Notes under the pieces: generated by a model
Databases searched by the model: none
Seen by the model: only the letters and a program-made list of their open reading frames with translations
What the model was told of the DNA's origin: nothing
Shown: positions 17,331 through 25,889 of the stretch, piece after piece
Position numbering within the stretch: position 1 is the stretch's first letter
Layout: each line of letters begins with the position of its first letter
Translations under genes and position numbers: made by a program
Assembly (NCBI GenBank): GCA_000824845.1
Contig: CCNC01000068.1
Coordinates: forward strand, 144,753-208,752
Origin: Mesorhizobium sp. ORS 3359
GTDB lineage: Bacteria > Pseudomonadota > Alphaproteobacteria > Rhizobiales > Rhizobiaceae
Direction of reading: 5' to 3'
Length of the DNA stretch: 64,000 bases

Positions 17331-17380
17331 CCGGCACGATCGCAACCGATGGGCAGGTCGAGGCCTGCGTGGCATGCCGG
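17331..17380 (+). promoter_or_regulatory. Folded 5' leader of the second flagellin mRNA
   Basis: Two nested stems can form: CCGGCA (17331-17336) with TGCCGG (17375-17380), and inside it GCAGG (17353-17357) with CCTGC (17364-17368). The ribosome binding site GGAG (17391-17394) begins 10 nt after the outer stem. Only the flagellin units have leaders of this length. Confidence 0.4.
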
Positions 17381-17402
17381 CTTTTGAGAAGGAGCGAGTT
17401 TC

Positions 17403-18473
17403 TTGGCGAGCATCATGACGAACGCTGCGGCATTGACCGCACTTCAAAGCCTCAACGCCACCAACAAATCGCTCGAGCAGACGCAGGCGCGGATCTCGAC
17501 CGGCTACCGAGTCTCGGAGGCCTCCGACAACGCCGCCTACTGGTCGATCGCCACCACGATGCGCTCCGACAATTCGGCGCTGTCGACGGTGCAGGACGCG
17601 CTCGGCCTCGGCGCCTCGAAGGTCGACACCGCCTATACCGGCATGAACAACGTGCTGGACACCATCGGCAAGATCAAGACGAAGCTTCTGTCGGCCGTCG
17701 GCCAGTCGGATGCCAACAAGGCCAAGACGCAGACCGAAATCACCGCGCTGCAGGCGCAGATGAAATCCTTCGCCGACGCCGCCACCTTCTCCGGCTCAAA
17801 TTATCTTTCGGTGACGTCCAAGCAGGTCGCCGCGGCCAATGACGGCGTCCAGCCCGACGCCCAGATCGTCTCGTCCTTCAACCGCTCTTCGTCCGGCGCC
17901 ATCTCGCTCGGCACCATCGACATCAATGTCGAGAGCACCAAGCTGTTCGATTCCGGCCTCTCCACGGCAGTCAAGAATCAGGGCATTCTCGATCGCAAGA
18001 CCTCGATCTATTCGACCGCCGCGGACCAGTCCGCTTATGACGCCGCCTACGCAACCGCGATTGCCGGCGGCGCCACCGACATCGCCGCCAACACCGCCGG
18101 CCAGGCCGCGGTGGCGGGCACGCCCGTTAAGATCGACAACGTCTCCGCCTTCAATCTCGACATCACGGCAACGGGCGTGACCGACGATATCATCACGCAG
18201 ATGGTCACCAAGATCGACAACGTCATGAGCCAGCTTACCGACGCCGCCACCGTGCTCGGCGCCGCCAAGAGCTCGATCGACCTGCAGAAAACCTTCACGC
18301 AGAGCCTGATGGACTCCATTGATCGCGGCGTCGGCCAGCTCGTCGATGCCGACATGAACAAGGAATCGACCCGCCTGCAGGCGCTCCAGGTCCAGCAGCA
18401 GTTGGGCATCCAGTCGCTGTCGATCGCCAACAGCTCCTCGCAGTCGATCCTGCAGCTGTTCAAGAACGGCTAA
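17403..18473 (+). CDS. fla: Flagellin, second copy
   Basis: 356 residues. The start is TTG at 17403, 8 nt after AAGGAG and aligned with the ATG of the first flagellin (both encode MASIMTNA-ALTALQSLNAT). The C-terminal ~70 codons match the first copy almost residue for residue (MDSIDRGVGQLVDADMNKES, TRLQALQVQQQLG), while the middle differs and carries an insertion with SIYSTAADQSAYDAAYATAI. The pattern suggests an old duplication with conserved polymerising ends. Confidence 0.98.
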   Translation: MASIMTNAAALTALQSLNATNKSLEQTQARISTGYRVSEASDNAAYWSIATTMRSDNSALSTVQDALGLGASKVDTAYTGMNNVLDTIGKIKTKLLSAVGQSDANKAKTQTEITALQAQMKSFADAATFSGSNYLSVTSKQVAAANDGVQPDAQIVSSFNRSSSGAISLGTIDINVESTKLFDSGLSTAVKNQGILDRKTSIYSTAADQSAYDAAYATAIAGGATDIAANTAGQAAVAGTPVKIDNVSAFNLDITATGVTDDIITQMVTKIDNVMSQLTDAATVLGAAKSSIDLQKTFTQSLMDSIDRGVGQLVDADMNKESTRLQALQVQQQLGIQSLSIANSSSQSILQLFKNG

Positions 18474-18498
18474 GCCGCCTGATCACCTTCGACCGACG

Positions 18499-18528
18499 AA
18501 AAGGCCGTGTCTGAAACGCGGCCTTTTT
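18499..18528 (+). terminator. Terminator after the second flagellin gene
   Basis: AAAAGGCCG (18499-18507) pairs with CGGCCTTTT (18519-18527), extendable by T-G and G-C inside, with a 7-nt loop TCTGAAA; the T tract runs 18524-18528. It is a classical intrinsic terminator 25 nt after the stop. Confidence 0.88.
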
Positions 18529-18595
18529 CGTCTCTTGGAAGGAAGTTGCGCGTGCGGCATCTTGCTGGCTCTTTGCCGGCGCGCGCTATCATCTT

Positions 18596-18619
18596 CGCAC
18601 AAGCTTCGCGGTCTAGTCT
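18596..18619 (+). promoter_or_regulatory. Flagellar promoter box for the fliF operon
   Basis: CGCACAAG (18596-18603), 10 nt, then TAGTCT (18614-18619), the same -10 as at flgB. It lies 34 nt before the GTG of fliF. Confidence 0.72.
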
Positions 18620-18653
18620 GCCGGCGGACAGTCGTGCTGGGAGCCGTTGAATC

Positions 18654-20306
18654 GTGCCGGAACAGATCCAGAGCATCATCGCGAATTTCAAGAGCTTCGG
18701 CGTGCGGCGTCTGGCGCTCATGGGCGGCATCGCGGCCCTGGTCATGGCCGTCATCGGCATCGCCTCCGTCTACCTCAATCGCCCGGCCTATGAGACGCTC
18801 TATGTCGGCCTCGAGCGTTCCGACGTGAACCAGATCGGCCTTGTGCTGGCCGACGCCGGCATCGGCTTCGATGTCGGCTCCGACGGAACCTCGGTGCTGG
18901 TGCCTGCCGGCACCACCGCGCAGGCGCGCATGCTGCTCGCCGAGAAAGGGCTGCCGACCAGCGCCAATGCCGGCTACGAGCTGTTCGACAATGTCGGCTC
19001 GCTCGGCCTCACCTCCTTCATGCAGCAGATCACCCGTGTGCGCGCGCTGGAAGGCGAGATCGCGCGCACCATCCAGTCGATCTCCGGCGTCAAGGCCGCG
19101 CGCGTGCATATCGTCATGTCCGAGCGCGCCAATTTCCGCCGTGACGAGCAGCAGCCTTCCGCTTCGGTGGTCATCCGCTATGCCGGCAACGATGCCGAGA
19201 AAAGCGCCATGTCGATCCGCCACCTCGTCGCCGCGGCTGTTCCGGGCCTCTCGGCCGACAAGGTCACGGTGCTCGATTCCAACGGCAATCTGCTGGCCGC
19301 CGGCGACGATCCTTCTAACACGAGCGCCGCGCGCACGCTGGGCGTTGAGCAGTCGGTCGAGGCGCAGATCGGCGACAACATCCGCCGCGCGCTCACCCCC
19401 TATCTCGGCCCCGACAATTTCCGCGCCAGCGTCAAGGCCGACGTCAACACCGACAGTCGCCAGACCGAGGAGACGATCTTCGATCCGAACTCGCGCGTCG
19501 AACGTTCGGTGCAATCGGTGAAGACCAACGAGGCGAGCAATCAGAAGCAGGCCTCGACCCCGACCAGCGTCGAGCAGAACCTGCCCGAGACCCAGACCAC
19601 CAGCACCGAGGGACCGCAGTCCTCCTCGCAGAACGACCGCAAGGAAGAGATCACCAACTACGAGATCAACTCCAAGAAGATCGCGACCGTTTCGAACGGC
19701 TACACGGTCAACAAGATGTCGATCGCGGTCGTCGTCAACCAGGATCGCCTGAAGACCATCCTCGGCAAGGACGCCACGCCGGAGCAGATCGCCAAGCGCG
19801 TCGCCGATATCCAGAAGATGGTGGCCTCGGCGACCGGCTTCGACGACAAGCGCGGCGACGTCATCGACGTGTCGGCGGTCGAGTTCATCAACGGCCTCGA
19901 CGGTGAGCCGATCGAACAGCCGGGCATCCTGGCCTCGATCGGCACCTATACCGGCACGCTCATCAATGCCGGCGCTTTCATCGTCGTCGTTTTCCTGGTT
20001 GCCTTCTTCGGCCTGAAGCCGATGGCCACCGCGCTGACGGTGTCGGCAAAGACCGCGGCCATTGCCGGCCCAAGCTTCGATGACGTGCAACGCTCGCTGC
20101 CGACGCCCGACGCGCCGGTCGCCGCGATCACCGCCGAGGCCCCGCCGCTACCCGGCGCGCGCGCCGGCGCAACCCCGCTCGATGATCTGCGCCAGAAGAT
20201 CCGGCCGGCGCCGCAGGAGCGGCTTGCCCGCATGGTCGACCTCAATGAGGAGCGCACCGCGCAGATTTTGCGCAAATGGGCAGCCGCCCCGGAAGCCGTG
20301 GGTTAG
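18654..20306 (+). CDS. fliF: Flagellar MS-ring protein FliF
   Basis: 550 residues from GTG at 18654, preceded by GGGAG at 10 nt. FliF forms the MS ring in the inner membrane. Membrane segments lie at residues ~20-42 (LALMGGIAALVMAVIGIASV) and ~440-460 (AFIVVVFLVAFFGLKPMATA), flanking a large periplasmic part with EKGLPTSANAGYELFDNVGS and TRVRALEGEIARTIQSISGV, both diagnostic. The C-terminal tail (ERLARMVDLNEERTAQILRK) binds FliG. Here fliF follows the flagellins, whereas I recall it being upstream of visN in S. meliloti. Confidence 0.97.
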   Translation: MPEQIQSIIANFKSFGVRRLALMGGIAALVMAVIGIASVYLNRPAYETLYVGLERSDVNQIGLVLADAGIGFDVGSDGTSVLVPAGTTAQARMLLAEKGLPTSANAGYELFDNVGSLGLTSFMQQITRVRALEGEIARTIQSISGVKAARVHIVMSERANFRRDEQQPSASVVIRYAGNDAEKSAMSIRHLVAAAVPGLSADKVTVLDSNGNLLAAGDDPSNTSAARTLGVEQSVEAQIGDNIRRALTPYLGPDNFRASVKADVNTDSRQTEETIFDPNSRVERSVQSVKTNEASNQKQASTPTSVEQNLPETQTTSTEGPQSSSQNDRKEEITNYEINSKKIATVSNGYTVNKMSIAVVVNQDRLKTILGKDATPEQIAKRVADIQKMVASATGFDDKRGDVIDVSAVEFINGLDGEPIEQPGILASIGTYTGTLINAGAFIVVVFLVAFFGLKPMATALTVSAKTAAIAGPSFDDVQRSLPTPDAPVAAITAEAPPLPGARAGATPLDDLRQKIRPAPQERLARMVDLNEERTAQILRKWAAAPEAVG

Positions 20307-20309
20307 GCC

Positions 20310-20945
20310 ATGGTCTCGGCGGCCCTCTTCGATCTCCTGCCCGATTTCGGCTCGCGCACCCCGCACGCCAGCCAGGCGGCGACCTCGCGCGAAGCCGCGC
20401 ATATGCCGGCCGCGCCGGCACCGCACGCGCCACAGGCCGACATCGGCGCGCTGATCGCCGAGGCGGTGGCCGACGCGGAGGCCACGCTTGAGGCACGGCT
20501 TGCGCTCGCCCATCAGGCCGCGCTCGACGCCGAGCGCCAAGCCAGCGACGATGCCGCGACAGCCTTTCTTGAAAGCTTCGGCGGCGACCTCGGCGCCGCT
20601 GTCGCCACGCGCATCGACGCCATGGAGCAGCGCGTTGCCGAGCTTACCGGCGCGACTGTTGCCCGCATCATCGGCGGCCTTCTCAGCGACGACCTTCAGG
20701 AACGTTCGCTGCAGGCCCTTTCACGCGCCATCGCCGCCGCGGTCGCCGACAACGAGGCCGTCCGCATCGGTGTTCGGGGACCCCTCTCGCTGTTCGAGCC
20801 GCTGAAGGCGGCGCTTGGATCCCGCGCCGCCAATCTCGACTTCGCCGAGGCGCCGGGCTTCGACCTGACCGTCAGCATCGACGAAATGGTGTTCGAGACG
20901 CGTATCGCCGAGTGGTCGGCGTCCTTGTCCGAGGTTCTGTCATGA
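20310..20945 (+). CDS. fliH: Probable FliH-like regulator of the flagellar export ATPase
   Basis: 211 residues, no signal peptide. The N-terminal ~50 residues are Pro/Ala-rich, followed by a long Ala/Glu-rich helix (AEAVADAEATLEARLALAHQ) and a C-terminal domain ending SIDEMVFETRIAEWSASLSE. Length, helix and the C-terminal ETRI..W segment fit FliH, the partner that holds FliI in check and docks it to the C ring. Sequence similarity to enteric FliH is weak, so the name is an inference from architecture and from its place between fliF and motB. It overlaps motB by 4 nt. Confidence 0.65.
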   Translation: MVSAALFDLLPDFGSRTPHASQAATSREAAHMPAAPAPHAPQADIGALIAEAVADAEATLEARLALAHQAALDAERQASDDAATAFLESFGGDLGAAVATRIDAMEQRVAELTGATVARIIGGLLSDDLQERSLQALSRAIAAAVADNEAVRIGVRGPLSLFEPLKAALGSRAANLDFAEAPGFDLTVSIDEMVFETRIAEWSASLSEVLS

Positions 20946-22360
20946 GCGCCATCGACCATGCCGAACCCCGGCACGAGATCATCATCGTCAAGCGCAATCA
21001 CGACGGTCATGACGATGATCACCATGGTGGCGTGTGGAAGATCGCCTTCGCCGATTTTATGACGGCGATGATGTGCTTCTTCCTCGTCATGTGGCTGATC
21101 AACGCCGCCAACGAGCAGACCAAGGCGGCCGTCGCCAGCTATTTCAATCCGGTCGAGCTGATCGACCGCAATTCCAGCCGCAAGGGCCTCGAGGATCTCG
21201 GCGACGGCCCGAGCAAGGTGGGTTTGACCGCGGACAATCCGCAGCAGGGCGCGACCAAGGCGGGCGAGGATGGCAAGGGCGGCGCCGGCTCGTCGGAACG
21301 CCGGCAGACGAAGGACGGCGCGCAGGATGCCCAGCTGTCCGATGAAAAGCTGTTTGCCGATCCCTATGCGGTGCTGGCGGAGATCGCCGCCGATACGGGG
21401 GTGCTGCAGAATGTCAGCGCCAAGGGTGAAGGCGGCGCCCAGGCGGCCGGCCCGGCGACCGGCGCTTCCGGCGGCGAATCCTATCGCGACCCCTTCGCGC
21501 CTGATTTCTGGTCGCAGCAGGTGGCGGCGCCTGGCGCCGAGGCCACGGCCGAACGCGCCAAGATCGATGGCGATCCCGCCAAGCCTGGCGAGAAGGTCGC
21601 AACGGCCGCGGTGCCGAAGGCAAAGGCCGCTCCGGCGGCTCCCCCGCTGACGGCCGCGCCGCTGGAGCCGCTGGCAACCTCGGAAAAGACCGAGGCCAAG
21701 AGCGGTCAGAAGGCCGCGCAGGGCGAGGCCGAGAAGCCGTTGGGTGAAGGTAACAAGACTGACAAGGCACAGGGCGGGAAAGCCGAAGCCAACAAGCGCG
21801 AGGCCGCGGCCGGCGACACCAAAGCCGAAGCGGCGAAAGTGGAAAAGACCGAACAAGAGCAGGCCGCCGACAAGGGCGACAAGGCGCCGAGCAAAGCCGC
21901 CCTCCAGCAGGCCGCGGAAATCAAGGAGGAACTCGCCAAGGCATTCCTGCCGGGCGAAAAGCTCGCCGACGGCGTCTCCGTCGAGGCCACCGACAAGGGG
22001 GTCGTCATTTCGATCACCGATCAGCTCGATTTCGGCATGTTCGAGATCGGTTCGGCCATGCCGCGCCGCGAGCTGGTGCTGGCGATGGAAAAGATCGGCC
22101 ACATCATCAACGAGAAGAAGGGCACCATCACCATCAGCGGCCACACGGACGCGCGGCCGTTCCGCACCGACACCTACGACAACTGGCGGCTGTCCACCGC
22201 GCGTGCCCATGCGGCCTACTACATGCTGGTGCGCGGCGGCGTCGACGAAAGCCGCATCACAGAGGTCGCGGGCTTCGCCGACCGGCGGCCCAAGATCGCC
22301 TCCGATCCGATGGCGGCCGCGAACCGCCGCATCGAAATCCTGATGACGGCCGGCGGATGA
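20942..22360 (+). CDS. motB: Flagellar stator protein MotB with a long low-complexity linker
   Basis: 472 residues from the ATG overlapping the previous stop (ATGA). A His/Asp-rich N-terminus precedes the membrane helix beginning FADFMTAMMCFFLVMWLI; Asp38 in FADF is the expected proton-carrying residue. Residues ~95-320 are an Ala/Lys/Glu/Pro-rich linker. The C-terminal OmpA-like peptidoglycan-binding domain holds GTITISGHTDARPFRTDTYD, NWRLSTARAHAAYYMLVRGG and ANRRIEILM. The linker makes it clearly longer than enteric MotB (~310). MotC and MotE are its rhizobial periplasmic accessories. Confidence 0.97.
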   Translation: MSAIDHAEPRHEIIIVKRNHDGHDDDHHGGVWKIAFADFMTAMMCFFLVMWLINAANEQTKAAVASYFNPVELIDRNSSRKGLEDLGDGPSKVGLTADNPQQGATKAGEDGKGGAGSSERRQTKDGAQDAQLSDEKLFADPYAVLAEIAADTGVLQNVSAKGEGGAQAAGPATGASGGESYRDPFAPDFWSQQVAAPGAEATAERAKIDGDPAKPGEKVATAAVPKAKAAPAAPPLTAAPLEPLATSEKTEAKSGQKAAQGEAEKPLGEGNKTDKAQGGKAEANKREAAAGDTKAEAAKVEKTEQEQAADKGDKAPSKAALQQAAEIKEELAKAFLPGEKLADGVSVEATDKGVVISITDQLDFGMFEIGSAMPRRELVLAMEKIGHIINEKKGTITISGHTDARPFRTDTYDNWRLSTARAHAAYYMLVRGGVDESRITEVAGFADRRPKIASDPMAAANRRIEILMTAGG

Positions 22361-23796
22361 AGGGCAGGAGCGTCATCGGCGGCGCGATCGCGCTGCTATT
22401 GCTCGCGGCGGGATCGCCATCGGCGGCCTTCGCGCAGGACGCGCTGCAGCCTTATCAGCTGGTGCGTTCGCTGCAGCTGATCCAGGACCGCATTGCCGGC
22501 GGTGATCATGCCGCGCTGCCGATGCAGGCGAAGCTCCTCGAAATGATCGACGCCCGGATGCGCGATGCCGATGCCGAGGACTTCAAGGAGCCGAAGAATT
22601 TCCGTGCTTTGCTGGTCTACGGCATGAGCGGCGGCAATCCGGTGACGGTCGCGGCGGCGGCTTCGCGCGCGATGACCGACCCGCAAAGCCTCGCCATCGC
22701 CAAGGGCGTCGTCGCCTATCTGAATGGGCGGCCGGCCAACGCGATCGAAATGCTGAAGCCGATCGATCCGATGAGCGTGCCTCCGGACATCGGCGCCTTT
22801 CTGGCGCTGGTGAAGGGTTCGCTGCTTGCGGCCGATGACCCTGCCCAGGCGCTCGTCCTGCTGGACGAGGCGCGCCTGCTCAGCCCCGGCACGCTGGTCG
22901 AGGAAGCGGCGCTTCGCCGCTCCGTGGGCATCGCGGCCGCGCAAGGCGACGCCGCCCGTTTCGCGCTGGCGTCGACCCAATATGTCGCGTCCTATCTCTA
23001 TTCGCCCTACGCCAGCCAGTTCGCCGATGCTTTTGTTTCCGGCGTCATTACGCTGCATATGGCGATCAGCCAGGACAAGATCGCCGACATCACCTCGATG
23101 ATGGATCCCGAGCGCGAGAAGGTGATCTATCTGCGCATCGCGCGCCACGCCGCGATCGACGGGATGACGGAGCTCTCGGCCTTTGCCGCGGCCAAGGCGG
23201 AACTGGGTCGCAACGGCGGCGGCAGCCAGGACGACCCGCGCAGCCAACTCTATTCCAGCCTTTCCACCATGACATCGGCCAGCGTCGATGACGTGCGTGC
23301 CAAGCTCGGCAGGATCGATCGCAGCAAGCTTTCGCAAAACGACCGGGACCTGCTTGACGCCGCGCAGGCCGTGGCGGGCGAAGTGGTGGCGCCGGTAAAG
23401 ACGCCCGCCAACGCGGAAGCCGCGCCGGCCGCAACGAAGGGAAACGAAACGAACGCGGCAGCCGAGGCCTCGGCCGATCCGGCCAATGCGGATCTGCCTC
23501 CAGTGGAAGGAGCGATGCCCGATCAGCCAGCGGTCGCGGCAAGCGATCCGCCGGTCGCGTCGGGCAATCCTGCGAAGGACACTCCGCCCGCGGCTTCGCC
23601 GCCTTCTGCCCCGCCACTGGCGCGAACACCGGCTGAAACAACGGCCGCCGCTCCCATGCAAGCTGACGCCGCGCCGGTGGTTCAGGCATCCGCGCCGACG
23701 GTCTCGAAGGCGCAAGACCCCATCGACGCCGCGGTGGCCAGCACGCGCCGCCAGCTCGACCAGATCGACCAACTCCTTGGAGCAGCCCCGAAATGA
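22357..23796 (+). CDS. motC: Periplasmic motor protein MotC
   Basis: 479 residues with a signal peptide (ALLLLAAGSPSAAFAQ). In S. meliloti, MotC is a periplasmic protein needed for motor function and is thought to act on MotB. The mature N-terminal two thirds are helical (LVRSLQLIQDRIAGGDHAAL, QAKLLEMIDARMRDADAEDF); the C-terminal ~130 residues are Ala/Pro-rich and close with a short helix ARRQLDQIDQLLGAAPK. It overlaps motB and fliK by 4 nt each (ATGA), so the three genes are translationally coupled. Confidence 0.93.
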   Translation: MKGRSVIGGAIALLLLAAGSPSAAFAQDALQPYQLVRSLQLIQDRIAGGDHAALPMQAKLLEMIDARMRDADAEDFKEPKNFRALLVYGMSGGNPVTVAAAASRAMTDPQSLAIAKGVVAYLNGRPANAIEMLKPIDPMSVPPDIGAFLALVKGSLLAADDPAQALVLLDEARLLSPGTLVEEAALRRSVGIAAAQGDAARFALASTQYVASYLYSPYASQFADAFVSGVITLHMAISQDKIADITSMMDPEREKVIYLRIARHAAIDGMTELSAFAAAKAELGRNGGGSQDDPRSQLYSSLSTMTSASVDDVRAKLGRIDRSKLSQNDRDLLDAAQAVAGEVVAPVKTPANAEAAPAATKGNETNAAAEASADPANADLPPVEGAMPDQPAVAASDPPVASGNPAKDTPPAASPPSAPPLARTPAETTAAAPMQADAAPVVQASAPTVSKAQDPIDAAVASTRRQLDQIDQLLGAAPK

Positions 23797-25148
23797 CCAG
23801 CGTCAACCAGACCCTGCCGGGCTTTGCTTCGACCTCGCGGCAGCAAGCCGCCGGCGGCAAGGACAAGGATCAAGGTTTCGGCGAGATGGTGCACGGGACG
23901 GAAAAGTCCGATCGGCCACAGGACAAGCACGCGACCATATTGCCGGACACTCATCTGGCAAAGCGCTCGGCGGCCGACAACGGCAAGCAGGAGCCGGACC
24001 AGGATCCGCAAGGGAAAACCGGCTCGCAGAAAGCCGCGGGAAAGTCCACGAGGACCTCGGCCGCCCGGGCCGATGAGGCGAAGCCCACGACCGACAAGGA
24101 TGCCACGGCGCAAGCCAGCGATTCCGTGCCGCTGCAGAACCGCTTGCCGTTGCTGATGGCGTTGAGCGACATGAAGCACTTCGCGCAATCGTCGGGCGCG
24201 GACGGCAAGGATTCGGCTGCCGATGGAGAAGGCGCCGGCGATGACGAGGCACTGAAGCTGCAACTGCGCATTGGCAAGCGCGCGCCGGTCGGCAGTTCCG
24301 CAGAGCCGCAGTCGCGATCCGCCCGTTCGACGGCCGATGAACCTTCCGGGCCCGACTTCGGGCAGAAGCCGGTGAAGGCGGACATGGCTCTCGACACGCC
24401 TGGTCGCGGCGAAACCGGAATCTTGCCGATGCAAGGGAATGAGCCGCAGGCCGATAGCCCCGTGCCGCCGCAGGGCTGGCGACCGGCTTCCGCCTCCAAG
24501 GCATCACAACAATCGCAGCCGGCCGCGCCGCAGACACCGGTCAAACCGTCCTCTTCCGCCACACGCATGGAAGTCGTCAGCCAGCAGAGCTTCCCGGCGC
24601 CGGCGCAAAACCCGATCGTCCAGACGGCGTCGGCGCTGGTGGAGGCGCTTGCCTCCGACAACGGCGTTCAGCAGGCTTTCGCAAGCGCCTCGGCAGGCTC
24701 TCAGACGACCAATTCTGTTGCCGTTCCGACACACGTGCTCAAGATCGAGCTCCACCCTGCTGAACTCGGGGCGGTCACAGCCAGCCTGCGGCTCTCGGGC
24801 GAGCAACTTTCGATTGAGATGAAGCCCGAGACGCACGAGGCATATCGCCGTCTCACCACCGACAGCGATGCCATCGTCAAGTCGATGCGCAGCCTCGGCT
24901 TCGATGTCGACAAGGTCACCATATTGCAACCTTCGATAGCAGCGCATGCGGCGAGCCGCACCGACGCCAACGGCGCCATGCCGATGTCGACAGGTCGCGA
25001 CCAGCCTTCGTTCCAGCCCGGGAACTCGGGTGGCAACGGCGCGGGCGGCGGCCGGCAACCGGGAAGGAACGACAGCAATGGCGCACAGGAATTTGCCCGC
25101 CCGGCTTCGCCTCTTCGCGAGCGTGCTGGCGACGATATGTATATCTAG
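23793..25148 (+). CDS. fliK: Hook-length control protein FliK (formerly MotD)
   Basis: 451 residues. The rhizobial protein first named MotD is the FliK hook-length ruler. The N-terminal ~300 residues are hydrophilic and low-complexity, as expected for the ruler part. The C-terminal FliK domain at ~315-390 contains LKIELHPAELGAVTASLRLS and EMKPETHEAYRRLTTDSDAI, followed by VKSMRSLGFDVDKVTILQ. The tail is Gly/Asn-rich. Its last 71 nt overlap the start of the next gene. Confidence 0.92.
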   Translation: MTSVNQTLPGFASTSRQQAAGGKDKDQGFGEMVHGTEKSDRPQDKHATILPDTHLAKRSAADNGKQEPDQDPQGKTGSQKAAGKSTRTSAARADEAKPTTDKDATAQASDSVPLQNRLPLLMALSDMKHFAQSSGADGKDSAADGEGAGDDEALKLQLRIGKRAPVGSSAEPQSRSARSTADEPSGPDFGQKPVKADMALDTPGRGETGILPMQGNEPQADSPVPPQGWRPASASKASQQSQPAAPQTPVKPSSSATRMEVVSQQSFPAPAQNPIVQTASALVEALASDNGVQQAFASASAGSQTTNSVAVPTHVLKIELHPAELGAVTASLRLSGEQLSIEMKPETHEAYRRLTTDSDAIVKSMRSLGFDVDKVTILQPSIAAHAASRTDANGAMPMSTGRDQPSFQPGNSGGNGAGGGRQPGRNDSNGAQEFARPASPLRERAGDDMYI

Positions 25149-25668
25149 CTTAGCGGCCGGTGGCGCGAGCGCCGCTACAAATCCCTGCGAGCCGGAGATC
25201 CTGCGCGCCGCGGATCGCTACGGCGTGCCGGCCGGCATTCTCTATGCGGTCGGCCTGACAGAGACCGGAAAGAAAGGCAGCCTTCAGCCTAATGCCTTGA
25301 ATATAGAGGGAAAAGCTGTGTTCCCCCGCAGCCGCGATGAAGCTCTCGCCACCTTCGAGAATGCCCGCCGCGAAGGCAAGACATTGATCGACCTCGGCTG
25401 CATGCAGATCAACCAGCACTATCACGGCAACCATTTCCGCAGCGTCGAGGACATGCTCGACCCGCATCAGAATGTCGACTATGCCGCACGCTTCCTGGCC
25501 GCCCTGCACGCCCGGCACATGACTTGGTCAATGGCCGTCGCCCGCTACCATGCCGGCCCCCACAACGACCCGGCGCAGAAGGTCTATGTCTGCCGCGTCA
25601 TCGCCAACATGGTCGCCACCGGCTTCGGCAAATGGACGCCGAATGCCAGCACATTCTGCAACCAATAG
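25078..25668 (+). CDS. Exported lytic transglycosylase, probably opens peptidoglycan for the rod
   Basis: 196 residues from ATG 25078 (GGAAGGA upstream), overlapping the fliK end in another frame. A signal peptide (LLFASVLATICISSLAAGGA-like, cleavage near ASA) is followed by a soluble lytic transglycosylase domain: ILRAADRYGVPAGILYAVGL, catalytic Glu62 in the motif TETG, then IDLGCMQINQHYH and VDYAARFLAALHAR with a C-terminal YHAG. Rhizobial FlgJ lacks the muramidase domain of enteric FlgJ, so this enzyme likely does that job. That role is inference from operon membership. Confidence 0.85.
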   Translation: MAHRNLPARLRLFASVLATICISSLAAGGASAATNPCEPEILRAADRYGVPAGILYAVGLTETGKKGSLQPNALNIEGKAVFPRSRDEALATFENARREGKTLIDLGCMQINQHYHGNHFRSVEDMLDPHQNVDYAARFLAALHARHMTWSMAVARYHAGPHNDPAQKVYVCRVIANMVATGFGKWTPNASTFCNQ

Positions 25669-25696
25669 TTGCTTTCTCCTGAATGCCGATGGCTGT

Positions 25697-25716
25697 CGCC
25701 GGCCTGTCCGCCGGCG
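25697..25716 (+). other. Hairpin in the spacer upstream of rem
   Basis: CGCCGGC (25697-25703) pairs with GCCGGCG (25710-25716), 6-nt loop, 28 nt after the lytic transglycosylase stop. No T tract follows, so termination is uncertain. The rest of 25717-25889 is AT-rich with A-runs at 25780-25810 and presumably holds the rem promoter; I cannot place it, and the CAAG-N10 promoter box is not clearly present there. Confidence 0.35.
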
Positions 25717-25889
25717 CCAATATTCATCCGCCAACAGCTGGCGCGAATACACCTGCACGATCGCTTTTATTACGGCTCCCAAAAAAACTCCCAAGAAAAT
25801 AGCTACAAGAAATGATGGTTTTTCAGGATTCGTCGAGCCGGGTACCCCTTTCCGCACGGGGCAAATGAATTGATTCGGAGGGCGGGCCG

